Shown here: positions 51,033-59,799 of the stretch, piece after piece
Numbering within the stretch: the first letter of the stretch is position 1
Layout: the number at the start of each line of letters is the position of its first letter
Assembly: GCA_004020645.1 (NCBI GenBank)
Contig: SAQL01000013.1
Span: 1-64,000, forward strand
Reading direction: 5' to 3'
Source of the DNA: Mesorhizobium sp.
GTDB lineage: Bacteria; Pseudomonadota; Alphaproteobacteria; Rhizobiales; Rhizobiaceae
DNA: 64,000 nucleotides
The notes under the pieces: generated by a model
Database searches by the model: none
Told to the model about the DNA's origin: nothing
The model's input: the letters and a program-made list of their open reading frames with translations, nothing else
Translations under genes and position numbers: made by a program

Positions 51033-52484
51033 CTACTGAAGGCTCCGCAAGCGAACCACCGCCTTCAACCCGCCCATGCTCGACCGTTCCAGAGCCAGAA
51101 CGCCTCCATACTCGTTGACCAGGTCGGCGACAATGGCAAGTCCCAGCCCGGTCCCCGGCTTTGTCTCGTCGAGCCGCCGTCCGCGCTTCAGCGCCTCGCG
51201 CGCCTTCTCTTCGGGAATGCCCGGGCCGTCATCTTCGATGCTGATCTCGAACAGATTGACAGCACCCTCCTTGCCGACGCCACTCTTCTTGCCGGAGCTT
51301 GGCGCCACCGACACGGCGACCGCGCTCTTTGCCCATTTCATGGCGTTGTCGAGCAGATTGCCAAGCAATTCTTCCAAATCCTCGCGTTCGCCGGCAAAGA
51401 CGATATCGACTGCCGGCAGCGAAAGCGAAAGAGCGGTATGCGGATTAAGTTTTTGCAGCACGCGTACCATGCGCCGGACCAGCGGCGCCACCGGCGTGCG
51501 GTAGACGACACTGTCGCGTTGCGCCGCAACGCGGGCGCGCTGCAGATAATGGTCAACCTGCTTCTGCATAGAGGTGGCCTGCTCGGCTATGAGCTGGCCC
51601 TTGGCGCCGCCGAGCGCACGCCCCTCATTGATCAGCACCGCCAGCGGCGTCTTCAGCGAATGGGCGAGGTTGCCGACCTGCGTCCGCGAGCGCTCGACGA
51701 TACGCTTGTTGTTTTCGATCAGCGCGTTGGTCTCATTGGCGAGCGGCTCGATCTCGGCCGGGAAGCGACCGTCGAGCCTTTGCGCGGTTCCTTCGCGCAC
51801 CATTGCGAGAGCGTTCCTGACCCGGCGCAATGGCTGCAGGCCCAACAGGATTGCGATGGCGTTGATGGCGATCATGCCGACGCCGAACAGGGAAAGATAG
51901 GTCAGCAGGCGACGCTGGAAGGCGCCTATCTCCTGCTCGAGCTCTGTCTTGTTGCCCATGACACGGAAGCGCGCTGCGCGATTTTTCGCGTCGAGAACGA
52001 ATTCGCTCTCGAACACTTCCAGTTCCTCGCCATCGATGCCTTCTGTCGCATAGCTGCGCTGGAAGCTGGCATTGAAAGGAACCTCGGCGACGCTTGGCGA
52101 CAGAATCGCCTTGGTCATCGAGGAGGAGTGCAGCTCACCGCGCACGCCTTCCGATGCAGGCTCCACCGACCAGTACCAGCCGGAATTCGGCTCCGAGAAC
52201 CGGAGGTCGCCAAGGTCGGGAGCGCCGGTCAGCGAACCGCCTTCGGACACGCCGACCGAGCCGATCAGGTTGAACAGATGCGCCGACAACAAGCTGTCGA
52301 AACCGCGCTCGCTCGCCTGGCGATAGAGGGTCGTGATCAGCGTGAAGATGACAATCAGCGTGAGTATCGCCCAGACCGTGGAAAAGGCGATCACCCGGAA
52401 CGCCAGCGAACGCGGCCAGAACCGCAGTGAAAGCGGCGTTCTTGCAGTCTGTTTGAGCGGTTCCGCCTTACGCCTCCGGCTCAC
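51033..52484 (-). CDS. feuQ: Sensor histidine kinase, FeuQ-like
   Basis: A 483-residue kinase: two transmembrane helices (near residues 30-52 and 195-215) around a periplasmic sensor of about 140 residues, a HAMP-like linker, phospho-acceptor segment (QVGNLAHSLKTPLAVLINEG) and HATPase (GNLLDNAMKWAKS, DDGPGIPEEKAREA, GTGLGLAIVADLV). It overlaps the regulator gene by 17 bases. The PhoQ-like architecture with a small exported protein gene nearby matches the FeuNPQ system of rhizobia, needed for adaptation to low osmolarity in Sinorhizobium. The FeuQ name is inferred from arrangement and sequence type. Confidence 0.75.
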   Translation of the reverse strand: MSRRRKAEPLKQTARTPLSLRFWPRSLAFRVIAFSTVWAILTLIVIFTLITTLYRQASERGFDSLLSAHLFNLIGSVGVSEGGSLTGAPDLGDLRFSEPNSGWYWSVEPASEGVRGELHSSSMTKAILSPSVAEVPFNASFQRSYATEGIDGEELEVFESEFVLDAKNRAARFRVMGNKTELEQEIGAFQRRLLTYLSLFGVGMIAINAIAILLGLQPLRRVRNALAMVREGTAQRLDGRFPAEIEPLANETNALIENNKRIVERSRTQVGNLAHSLKTPLAVLINEGRALGGAKGQLIAEQATSMQKQVDHYLQRARVAAQRDSVVYRTPVAPLVRRMVRVLQKLNPHTALSLSLPAVDIVFAGEREDLEELLGNLLDNAMKWAKSAVAVSVAPSSGKKSGVGKEGAVNLFEISIEDDGPGIPEEKAREALKRGRRLDETKPGTGLGLAIVADLVNEYGGVLALERSSMGGLKAVVRLRSLQ

Positions 52485-53133
52485 GCATTCGATAGCCCAT
52501 CCCGCGAACGGTTTCTATCATGTCGATGCCCATCTTCTTGCGAAGCCGCCCGACAAAGACCTCGATTGTGTTGGAATCGCGGTCAAAATCCTGATCGTAG
52601 AGATGCTCGACCAGTTCGGTCCGGGACACGACCTCGCCCATATGGTGCATCAAATAGGCAAGCAGGCGAAATTCGTGCGACGTCAACTTGAGCGGCACGC
52701 CGGCGACATCGGCCTTGGAGGCCTTGGTGTCGAGCCGCAGCGGCCCGCATGTCAACTCGGACGACGCATGGCCGGCCGCGCGCCGGATGAGCGCTCGGAC
52801 CCTGGCCAGCACCTCTTCGATGTGGAACGGCTTGGTGACATAATCGTCGGCGCCGGCGTCGATGCCGGATACCTTGTCGCTCCAGCGATCGCGCGCCGTC
52901 AGAATCAGGACCGGCATCTTGCGGCCGCCGCGCCGCCAGCGCTCGACCACGCTGATTCCGTCCATCTGCGGCAAGCCAATGTCGAGCACCACGGCATCAT
53001 AGGGTTCGGTGTCGCCGAGGAAATGCCCTTCCTCACCGTCGAAAGCCCGGTCGACGACATAGCCGGCATCGACCAGCGCGTCCGATATCTGCCGGTTGAG
53101 ATCCTTGTCATCTTCGACAACGAGTACGCGCAT
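52468..53133 (-). CDS. feuP: Response regulator, FeuP-like
   Basis: A 221-residue OmpR-family regulator: receiver (MRVLVVEDDKDLNRQI, VVLDIGLPQMDG with the acceptor Asp, KPFHIEEVLARV) and winged helix (LTSHEFRLLAYLMHHMGEVV, NTIEVFVGRLRKKMGIDMIE). It is followed with overlap by the kinase gene, and preceded by a four-fold 16-bp repeat and the small exported protein gene. In Sinorhizobium this regulator controls genes for low-osmolarity growth, including cyclic glucan export. Confidence 0.78.
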   Translation of the reverse strand: MRVLVVEDDKDLNRQISDALVDAGYVVDRAFDGEEGHFLGDTEPYDAVVLDIGLPQMDGISVVERWRRGGRKMPVLILTARDRWSDKVSGIDAGADDYVTKPFHIEEVLARVRALIRRAAGHASSELTCGPLRLDTKASKADVAGVPLKLTSHEFRLLAYLMHHMGEVVSRTELVEHLYDQDFDRDSNTIEVFVGRLRKKMGIDMIETVRGMGYRMREPEA

Positions 53134-53145
53134 GCGGGGATCATA

Positions 53146-53209
53146 CCTGTTGAAGATCTGGCCTGTTGAAGATCTCGCCTGTTGAAGAGCTGCCCTGTTG
53201 AGAAGCTGG
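53146..53209. repeat. Four tandem 16-bp repeats upstream of feuP
   Basis: CCTGTTGAAGATCTGG, CCTGTTGAAGATCTCG, CCTGTTGAAGAGCTGC and CCTGTTGAGAAGCTGG follow one another exactly in the gap between the feuP start and the small exported-protein gene. Sixteen bases is not a whole number of helical turns, and no coding frame passes through. They could be regulator binding sites in the operon leader or slippage products. Confidence 0.75.
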
Positions 53210-53253
53210 GCGTCAGATATAGGCCAATTCCAGCGCCTGGGAAACGGCAGGGA

Positions 53254-53553
53254 TCAGTTCAGCGGAACGACGATCTCGGTGCGGCGCGGACGCTGCCCGT
53301 CTTTGCCCGGGACCAGCACGACGATGACGCAGACCGGCTGGCCACCGCGCGTCGACTGCGACGCCTTGGCCAGCGTGCCGCCATTCTGCTCGGCAACCTG
53401 CTGACCGATCGCATAGCAGTCGGATGAAGCCAGGACGATCGGCCGGTTCCGCTCGGGCACGACGACCGGCAGCGCCGTCGCCTGCGACGCAAACAGACCG
53501 GCAGCGCAGAGCGCCAATGTCGCGGTTCGGAAATGGGAGCGAAGCGTTTTCAT
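53254..53553 (-). CDS. Small exported protein, FeuN-like
   Basis: A 99-residue periplasmic protein: signal peptide (RTATLALCAAGLFASQATA) and a mature part of about 70 residues with two cysteines (SSDCYAIGQQ and GGQPVCVIVVLV) that may form a disulfide. Position directly upstream of the FeuP/FeuQ-like genes is that of FeuN, a periplasmic protein reported to restrain FeuQ in Sinorhizobium. The identification rests on context, size and export, not on a confirmed match. Confidence 0.6.
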   Translation of the reverse strand: MKTLRSHFRTATLALCAAGLFASQATALPVVVPERNRPIVLASSDCYAIGQQVAEQNGGTLAKASQSTRGGQPVCVIVVLVPGKDGQRPRRTEIVVPLN

Positions 53554-53733
53554 GATCAGCGTCCTAACGCATCGGTGCTGAACGTGAAATGAACAGTGAA
53601 CGCCTGCAACACATGCCTATCTCACCCCCCCCCTGAAACGCGAGACAACCGACCTTATGATTTTGGCCGCCCCAACCCGGCAAATTCATCCAAGCGCCAG
53701 TCTAGACTGTGTTGCAGCCAGATTGAAAGCGCG

Positions 53734-54144
53734 TCAGGCGTTTTCTTCCGTCACGGCGCGAAAGCGCAGCAGCCCGTGATAGGCTAAAAGGTCCTCGTCG
53801 TAACGGGCCTCGGTGAATTCGAGCCTGAGATTGATGCGGTGATGCTTGTCGAGCGCGAGCGCCGCATCCTGGAGGCGGGTGCTGACAAGGTCCATTGCAT
53901 CGAGCATTTCTTTCCTGGCCTCGGACTTCGACCAGAAATGCAGCGTGAAAAGCTGCTCGGCATCGTTCTCCATGCCGGTTGTCCAGTCGTAGACGCTGGT
54001 CCGGCCGTAGGTGACATAGGGAAATGGGACATTTTCCGGGGCATGATCGAACAGTTTTGCGCCGCCCAATGCCGCTGACAGGGAACCGTCACCGTTCAAC
54101 GCTTCGAACAAGGCCTTCTGCAGCGCGGCGGCCGGCGCGGTCAT
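53734..54144 (-). CDS. DUF3168 phage/GTA tail-completion-type protein
   Basis: A 136-residue protein with the DUF3168 pattern: ALQKALFEALNGDGSLSAAL, APENVPFPYVTYG, FTLHFWSKSEARKEMLDAMD and a Tyr/Leu-rich end. Proteins of this family close the tail of phages and of gene-transfer agents (tail terminator). No other capsid or tail gene lies beside it, so it is isolated here. Minus strand; the stretch up to the DUF1488 gene (54145-54279) shows no clear gene. Confidence 0.75.
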   Translation of the reverse strand: MTAPAAALQKALFEALNGDGSLSAALGGAKLFDHAPENVPFPYVTYGRTSVYDWTTGMENDAEQLFTLHFWSKSEARKEMLDAMDLVSTRLQDAALALDKHHRINLRLEFTEARYDEDLLAYHGLLRFRAVTEENA

Positions 54145-54279
54145 CGTCTTCTCCCTCGCCCGTCACGGCTGAACAGGCCTTCACCCCGACGGCGATTTCC
54201 GCTTGCAGCGTAGCCGCGTTGACGTTCTGGCGCCAGATCACTGGATTTCCAAGGTCCCGATCGCGCGGACGGTCGGGAC

Positions 54280-54546
54280 CTATCGAAAATCGGCCGCTGT
54301 CAGCACATACATGCTCTTGCCGGTACGGGCATAAGCATTCCTTGCGACGTCATGTATGGGACCGACGGCCGAATCGAAGGCGGCGAGATACGTGGCTTCG
54401 GCTGTCGCCGTCCCCGGCGGTGCCGTCGAGATGGCGTCTGCATGGACAAAGAAAGAAATCTGGGACATGCCGTCATACCCGACGAAGCGGATCCGTCGGC
54501 TCGCCTCGTCATAGCTTCGACTTAGATTTGGAAATGTCAGGCTCAT
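54280..54546 (-). CDS. DUF1488 family protein
   Basis: An 88-residue protein matching DUF1488: LTFPNLSRSYDEASRRIRFV, DGMSQISFFVHADAIS, and the final AYARTGKSMYVLTAADF. The family is common in rhizobia and relatives; its function is unknown. It ends before the DUF3168 gene and starts 12 bp after the stop of the basic helical protein at 54559. Confidence 0.7.
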   Translation of the reverse strand: MSLTFPNLSRSYDEASRRIRFVGYDGMSQISFFVHADAISTAPPGTATAEATYLAAFDSAVGPIHDVARNAYARTGKSMYVLTAADFR

Positions 54547-54558
54547 GACTTGATGCCG

Positions 54559-54807
54559 TTAAGCGGCCCCCGCTTTCTTGCCCGCCGCCCGCTTTTTCTT
54601 GGGAGCGACGGGATTGAGGGCTTCCGCCGCACGGTCGGCCTCTTCCTTGGCCAGCCGCAGCGCCCGCAACCTTTCGGTCTTGATGGTCCTGGCTTTGGCC
54701 TCGGAAACATATTCGGCCGTAGCCTGGTTTCGCTCGGCGGTTTTCTTCTGCTTCTCCATGAAGCGCGCTTCAGCTTTTTCCATGATATTCTGATTGAGTT
54801 CCGCCAT
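54559..54807 (-). CDS. Basic helical hypothetical protein
   Basis: An 82-residue, highly charged helical protein (EKAEARFMEKQKKTAERNQA) with a Lys/Ala-rich tail (PKKKRAAGKKAGAA) that would suit nucleic-acid binding. AAGGAG lies nine bases before ATG. Upstream, 54808-54987 is AT-rich and probably holds the promoter. No family is recognised. Confidence 0.5.
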   Translation of the reverse strand: MAELNQNIMEKAEARFMEKQKKTAERNQATAEYVSEAKARTIKTERLRALRLAKEEADRAAEALNPVAPKKKRAAGKKAGAA

Positions 54808-54987
54808 CGATAAAATCTCCTTTTCGCTGAGGTGATGAAAATTAGTTTCTCACCTAAAATAGGAACTCGGAACGGAAAAACCAATTTTCAAAAATGTTTT
54901 TGATTGATCAAATGTCTGAAAGACATCATGAAATAATACTAGAAATTGCATTCGCACCGACCCCAAAATGCCGTACCGACTGCTCAT

Positions 54988-56541
54988 TCACGACACCGGT
55001 GCTGCGCCACCCTCTTCCGTGCGTCGCGCTATGAATTCGTCGAGAACACCTGATGTGGCAGCGGCAGAAGCCGGCGGCCGAAAATCGGCCAGCAGCCGTT
55101 TCCAGATGCCGGTGGCGCGCTCCGTGGCGGTTCTTGACCCGGCCTGCGTCCAGTTGCCGAAATTCGACCAATCGGCGACCAGCGGCTCGTAGAAAGCGGT
55201 GCGGTAGCGCGCCATTGTGTGCCCGGCCGAAAAGAAATGCCCGCCCGGCTGCACTTCGGCGATAGCCTCGAAGCCGATCGCGGCCTCGTCTCCTGGTGTC
55301 GCCGCGCAGAGTTCGGCGACCGTCTGCAGTGCCTCGATATCGGTGATCAGCTTCTCGAACGAAACGCTCAAGCCGCCTTCGAGCCAGCCCGCGGCATGGA
55401 TGCAGACCGTTGCACCCGCAAGCACCGAGCCCCACAGAGCGAACTGCGTTTCATGGGCCGCCTGCGCGTCCGATATGTTGGCGGCGCTGCCGCCGCCGGA
55501 CCGCCAGGGAAGGCCGGTGAGGCGCGCAAGCTGACCGGCGCCGAGCGTCGCCTTGACGTGCTCCGGCGTGCCGAACGCCGGCGCCCCCGACTTCATGTCG
55601 ACATTGGAGGAGAACGAACCATAGACGACCGGCGCGCCCGGTCGCACATTCTGGGCCAGCGTCAGCCCGGCCAGCGCTTCGGCGTGCTGCAGCGTCAGTG
55701 CGCCGGCCACCGTGATCGGCGCCATGGCGCCGGCCAGGCAAAAGGGCGTGATGATCAACACCTGCCCCGCCTTGGCAAAGTCGATGATGCCTTGCGCCAT
55801 CGGAATGTCGAGCTGACGCGGCGAATTGGTGTTGATGACGGTGTAGCAATGAGCGCCCGAACGGAATTCGGCCTCGGACAGGCCGCGCGCCAGCCGCAGC
55901 ATCTCGAAGCCGTCCTCGACCTGCGGCGTGCCGCGCGCGAAGACGAACGGCAACTTGTCGGAGAGCGTCAGTTGCGCCCGGTTGACGGCATAATGGCGGA
56001 AACGGTTGTCGATGTCCTGCGGCTCGATGCAAGGTCCCAGCATGTGCAGCACGTCGAAATGCTGCACCAGGCGGATGAGATCCTCGAAAGCGGCAAGCGT
56101 TCCCGGCCGCCGGCCGCGCTCTAGATCGGTGACGTTCGGCGCCCCGGATCCCGCCAGGAACGTCATCGAGCCAAGCTCGAGCGTCAGGTCGCGGGCACGG
56201 TCACCAGCGTGCGCCCGGATCGATTTCGGCGCAGAAACCAGCGCCGCCGCGACAATGTCCCGGCCGATGCGCACCATTTGACTGTCTTCGTCGACCAGCG
56301 CACCGGCACGAGCAAGAATGGTGCGTGCCTCCGGCAGTAGCACCTTGACGCCGAGTTCCTCGAGCACGCGCAGCGCCGTGTCATGTATCGCGGCGACCTG
56401 GTCGGCCGAAAAGATCGGCTGCGGCAGGAACGGGTTCTTCAGCGAACGATAGTCCGGCCGGCGGCTGGTCTCGCTGCCGGCCTCGCCGGTTCGTCCGCGC
56501 CTGCGTTCGCGCCTGAGATCACGTGCGGCGTCATCGATCAT
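54988..56541 (-). CDS. Trimethylamine methyltransferase (MttB) family protein, non-pyrrolysine type
   Basis: A 517-residue cytoplasmic TIM-barrel methyltransferase of the MttB superfamily (HDTALRVLEELGVKVLLPEA, AGSGAPNVTDLERGRRPGTL, a C-terminal GGHFFSAGHTMARYRTAFYE). The frame has no in-frame TAG, so it lacks pyrrolysine and belongs to the large group of non-Pyl members such as glycine betaine or other quaternary-amine demethylases, which pass a methyl group to a corrinoid protein. No corrinoid partner gene is adjacent. It is divergent from a TetR regulator. Confidence 0.85.
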   Translation of the reverse strand: MIDDAARDLRRERRRGRTGEAGSETSRRPDYRSLKNPFLPQPIFSADQVAAIHDTALRVLEELGVKVLLPEARTILARAGALVDEDSQMVRIGRDIVAAALVSAPKSIRAHAGDRARDLTLELGSMTFLAGSGAPNVTDLERGRRPGTLAAFEDLIRLVQHFDVLHMLGPCIEPQDIDNRFRHYAVNRAQLTLSDKLPFVFARGTPQVEDGFEMLRLARGLSEAEFRSGAHCYTVINTNSPRQLDIPMAQGIIDFAKAGQVLIITPFCLAGAMAPITVAGALTLQHAEALAGLTLAQNVRPGAPVVYGSFSSNVDMKSGAPAFGTPEHVKATLGAGQLARLTGLPWRSGGGSAANISDAQAAHETQFALWGSVLAGATVCIHAAGWLEGGLSVSFEKLITDIEALQTVAELCAATPGDEAAIGFEAIAEVQPGGHFFSAGHTMARYRTAFYEPLVADWSNFGNWTQAGSRTATERATGIWKRLLADFRPPASAAATSGVLDEFIARRTEEGGAAPVS

Positions 56542-56666
56542 GGCGGATACTCCTCATTACCGTACTGCGCTGCCGTATTGCCTTGCCCTGGGGATCGTAG
56601 GGAGAAGCCGCTATGACGCGCGCCGGCCGCTCTGCCCAGTTCGTTGAGGCGGGCAGGATACTTGCA

Positions 56667-56691
56667 CTGTACATATGTGTCTAGTACGGTT
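56667..56691. promoter_or_regulatory. Candidate TetR operator
   Basis: ACTGTAC (56667-56673) and GTACGGT (56685-56691) form an imperfect inverted repeat in the 184-bp gap between the divergent mttB-type gene and the TetR gene. It is the only clear dyad there and lies 35 bp before the TetR start, a usual place for autoregulation. Confidence 0.45.
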
Positions 56692-56725
56692 GTGTGCAGT
56701 TCCCCCTCATGCCTATTGTGCGGCC

Positions 56726-57364
56726 ATGATCATGATTGCTCCGCAGGACGAGCCGGCGCCCGGCAACATCAAGGTGACGCGCTGGGACTGGATCAATCTT
56801 GCACTCCAGACATTGATTTCAGACGGCATCGAAAGCGTGCGCGTGCTGCCGCTCGGCCAGAAGCTCGGCGTTTCGCGCTCAAGCTTTTACTGGTATTTCG
56901 AGAGCCGTCAGGACCTGCTCGACCAGTTGCTTGCGCATTGGCGGAACACCAACACCAAGGCGATCGTCGAACGCGCGCAGCGGCCAGCCGAAAGCATCAT
57001 CATGGGCGTCATGAACGTGTTCGAATGCTGGGCGGACGAGCGCCTGTTCGATCCCAGGCTCGACTTCGCCATCCGGGAATGGGCGCGTCGCTCCGACGAC
57101 GTGCGCCGGGCCATCGACCAGGCCGACAATGACCGGCTAGGCGCGATCCGCGACATGTATCGCCGGCATGGCTACGACGAAGAGGATGCCTTCATCCGCG
57201 CCCGCGTGCTCTATTACATGCAGATCGGTTATTATGTGCTCGACCTCAAGGAACCGGTCGAGGCGAGAGTCAGTCATCTCGCCGCCTATCTGCGCAGTTT
57301 CACCGGCCAGGAGCCAAGCGATGCCGACGTGGCGCATTTCATGCGCTTTATCGCGGCGCGGTAA
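56726..57364 (+). CDS. TetR/AcrR-family regulator
   Basis: A 212-residue repressor. The N-terminal helix-turn-helix (ALQTLISDGIESVRVLPLGQ, then KLGVSRSSFYWYFESRQDLL) is of TetR type; the C-terminal ligand domain (ARVLYYMQIGYYVLDLKEP) is variable as usual. ATG at 56726 is chosen; a longer reading from 56675 crosses the operator-like dyad. Divergent from the MttB-family gene, which it probably controls in response to a quaternary amine or related compound. Confidence 0.85.
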   Translation: MIMIAPQDEPAPGNIKVTRWDWINLALQTLISDGIESVRVLPLGQKLGVSRSSFYWYFESRQDLLDQLLAHWRNTNTKAIVERAQRPAESIIMGVMNVFECWADERLFDPRLDFAIREWARRSDDVRRAIDQADNDRLGAIRDMYRRHGYDEEDAFIRARVLYYMQIGYYVLDLKEPVEARVSHLAAYLRSFTGQEPSDADVAHFMRFIAAR

Positions 57365-57521
57365 GCGGGTGCGAGCTGGCGGAGGTGGCAGGCCCTACCC
57401 TGGTAACAACAAACTGTACAGCGAAAGTCCCCTCGCCCTTGTGAGCGGAGCCAAAATGGACAAATAGTCTGGTAGGAGTGCCGCTTCTCAGTGAGAGGCG
57501 TAGCCGCAGCCGGATCCTGGA

Positions 57522-59681
57522 ATGGCCAGTCCTTTGAAACCACGCAAGAGAAGAGGTCCGATTGCCGCAAGACTGCTGGCGGCGGATGCGTGGTTCGATT
57601 CCTCGCTCTACGAGATCGGCTTCGAGGCGCGCCGGTTCTGGGAAGCGGCCACCATTTTTTTCCGGCGCTTCCGCGTCTCCGGCTGGCGCCGCGGCATCAT
57701 CGAACTGTTGAGCGAAGGTTTCACCCTCGGCGCCGGCGGCATCGTCGTCATGCTGGCGCTTGCCTTGCCGGCCTTCCAGGAAACCGCCGGCGACTGGCGT
57801 GCCCAGGGCGATTTCGCCATCACCTTCCTCGACCGCTATGGCAACGAGATCGGCCAGCGCGGCATTATCCAGCGCGATTCGGTGCCGGTCGACGAGATGC
57901 CCGACCAGATCATCAAGGCGGTGCTGGCCACCGAGGATCGGCGTTTCTTCGATCACTACGGCATCGACGCGCTCGGCCTTTCGCGTGCGATCTTCGCGAA
58001 TGTGCGGGCGAATTCCGTGGTGCAGGGCGGCTCGAGCATCACCCAGCAGCTGGCCAAGAACCTGTTCCTGACCAATGAACGGACGTTGGAGCGGAAGGTC
58101 AAGGAAGCCTTCCTGGCGCTGTGGCTCGAGGCCAATCTGTCGAAGAAGGAGATCCTGCAGCTCTATCTCGACCGGGTCTATATGGGCGGCGGCACGTTCG
58201 GCATCGAAGCGGCCGCCGATTTCTATTTCGGCAAAAGCGTCAAGGATGTGAACCTCGCCGAAGCGGCGATGCTGGCCGGCCTGTTCAAGGCACCGACCAA
58301 ATACGCGCCGCACATCAACCTGCCTGCTGCCAGGGCGCGGGCCAATGTGGTGCTGTCGAATCTCGTCGAAGGCGGCTTCATGAGCGAAGGTCAGGTGCTG
58401 CAGGCGCGGCTGCATCCGGCTGAAATCGTCGACCGCGGCGAGCAGAAGAGCCCGGATTACTACCTCGACTGGGCATTCGAAGAGGTCAAGAAGATCGCCG
58501 CGAAGTCCGGCCAGCATTCGCTGGTCGCCCACACCACCTTCGACGCCAACATCCAGAAGGCGGCGGAAGAATCGATGGAGTTCCATCTCCGCCAGTTCGG
58601 CAAGGAATACAACGTTACCGAAGGCGCCATGGTCGTCATCGAAACCAATGGCGCAGTCAGGGCGATCGTCGGCGGCCGCGACTACGGCGCCAGCCAGTTC
58701 AACCGCGCCACCAAGGCGCTGCGCCAGAGCGGCTCATCGTTTAAACCCTACGTATACGCAACGGCGATGGAGCACGGCTTCACGCCGGACTCCGTCGTTT
58801 CCGGCGCGCCGATCTCCTGGGGTGCCTGGTCGCCGCACAATTACAATGACGGACGGGCCGGCAAGCTCACGCTGATCACGGCGATGGCCAAATCGGTCAA
58901 CACCGTGCCGGTGCGGCTGGCCAAGAATCATCTCGGCATCAAGCCGATCAAGGCGATGGCGGAAGCCATGGGCGTCGAATCGCCGCTCGAATCGCACAAG
59001 ACGATGGTGCTCGGCACATCGGGCATGACCGTGATGGACCAGGCGACAGGCTATAGCGTGTTTGCCCAGAACGGCTTCGTCGGCACCCGGCATGGCATCA
59101 CCCAGCTCGTCACCCGTACCGGCGAGGTGGTTTACGATTTCGCCAAAGATGCGCCGCCGCCGCGCCGTGTGCTCTCGGAACAGGCGCTGAAGTCTATGAA
59201 CACCATGCTGGCGGCGGTGCCGGTGATGGGCACGGCGCGGCGCGCTGCCCTTCCCAATATCGTTTCGGCCGGCAAGACCGGCACAACGCAGTCTTACCGC
59301 GACGCCTGGTATGTCGGCTTCACCGGCAACTACACGGCTGCCGTGTGGCTCGGCAATGACGACTTCACCCCGACCAACAACATGACCGGCGGCTCGCTGC
59401 CGGCGATGGTTTGGCAGCGGCTGATGGTCTATGCGCACCAGAATATCGACCTCAAACCGATCCCCGGTCTCGATCATCCCTTCGTCGACGAAGAGATCGC
59501 CGCCAAGGCCGAGGAAGCGGAAAAGAAGAATGCCGAGCAGGCAGCGGCCGACACCGCCGCCGAGCGGCCGCCGGTGCTGTCCAGCCAGACGACGCGGGCG
59601 CTCAGGGACATCACAAGACTGTTCCAGTCAGCGCCCGTCCTACAGGCGCCTGCGACGCCGGAGACCTTGTCGGCCCTTTGA
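57522..59681 (+). CDS. Class A penicillin-binding protein (PBP1A-like)
   Basis: A 719-residue bifunctional peptidoglycan synthase. A basic cytoplasmic head and one transmembrane helix (LGAGGIVVMLALALPAFQ) are followed by the glycosyltransferase domain with catalytic Glu138 (ATEDRRFFDHYG) and SSITQQLAKN, then a transpeptidase domain with SSFK (Ser405), SVN and KTGTTQ. The C-terminal tail is Glu/Ala-rich. It polymerises and cross-links the cell wall on the periplasmic side. Separate transcription unit. Confidence 0.93.
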   Translation: MASPLKPRKRRGPIAARLLAADAWFDSSLYEIGFEARRFWEAATIFFRRFRVSGWRRGIIELLSEGFTLGAGGIVVMLALALPAFQETAGDWRAQGDFAITFLDRYGNEIGQRGIIQRDSVPVDEMPDQIIKAVLATEDRRFFDHYGIDALGLSRAIFANVRANSVVQGGSSITQQLAKNLFLTNERTLERKVKEAFLALWLEANLSKKEILQLYLDRVYMGGGTFGIEAAADFYFGKSVKDVNLAEAAMLAGLFKAPTKYAPHINLPAARARANVVLSNLVEGGFMSEGQVLQARLHPAEIVDRGEQKSPDYYLDWAFEEVKKIAAKSGQHSLVAHTTFDANIQKAAEESMEFHLRQFGKEYNVTEGAMVVIETNGAVRAIVGGRDYGASQFNRATKALRQSGSSFKPYVYATAMEHGFTPDSVVSGAPISWGAWSPHNYNDGRAGKLTLITAMAKSVNTVPVRLAKNHLGIKPIKAMAEAMGVESPLESHKTMVLGTSGMTVMDQATGYSVFAQNGFVGTRHGITQLVTRTGEVVYDFAKDAPPPRRVLSEQALKSMNTMLAAVPVMGTARRAALPNIVSAGKTGTTQSYRDAWYVGFTGNYTAAVWLGNDDFTPTNNMTGGSLPAMVWQRLMVYAHQNIDLKPIPGLDHPFVDEEIAAKAEEAEKKNAEQAAADTAAERPPVLSSQTTRALRDITRLFQSAPVLQAPATPETLSAL

Positions 59682-59799
59682 CGCCGGCACGACGGGCCAG
59701 GCCATGCTCGCGCCGGCAATTCCACAGAGGTCCGCTTGCCATCGCCCCCTGCCCCGCGATATCCCCGGGCGGCACTCCTCTTTTTTCCCGCGGCGCTTC

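Noticed and set aside
54988..56541. Pyrrolysine-containing methyltransferase
   Set aside because: The frame contains no in-frame TAG, so it is a non-pyrrolysine family member.
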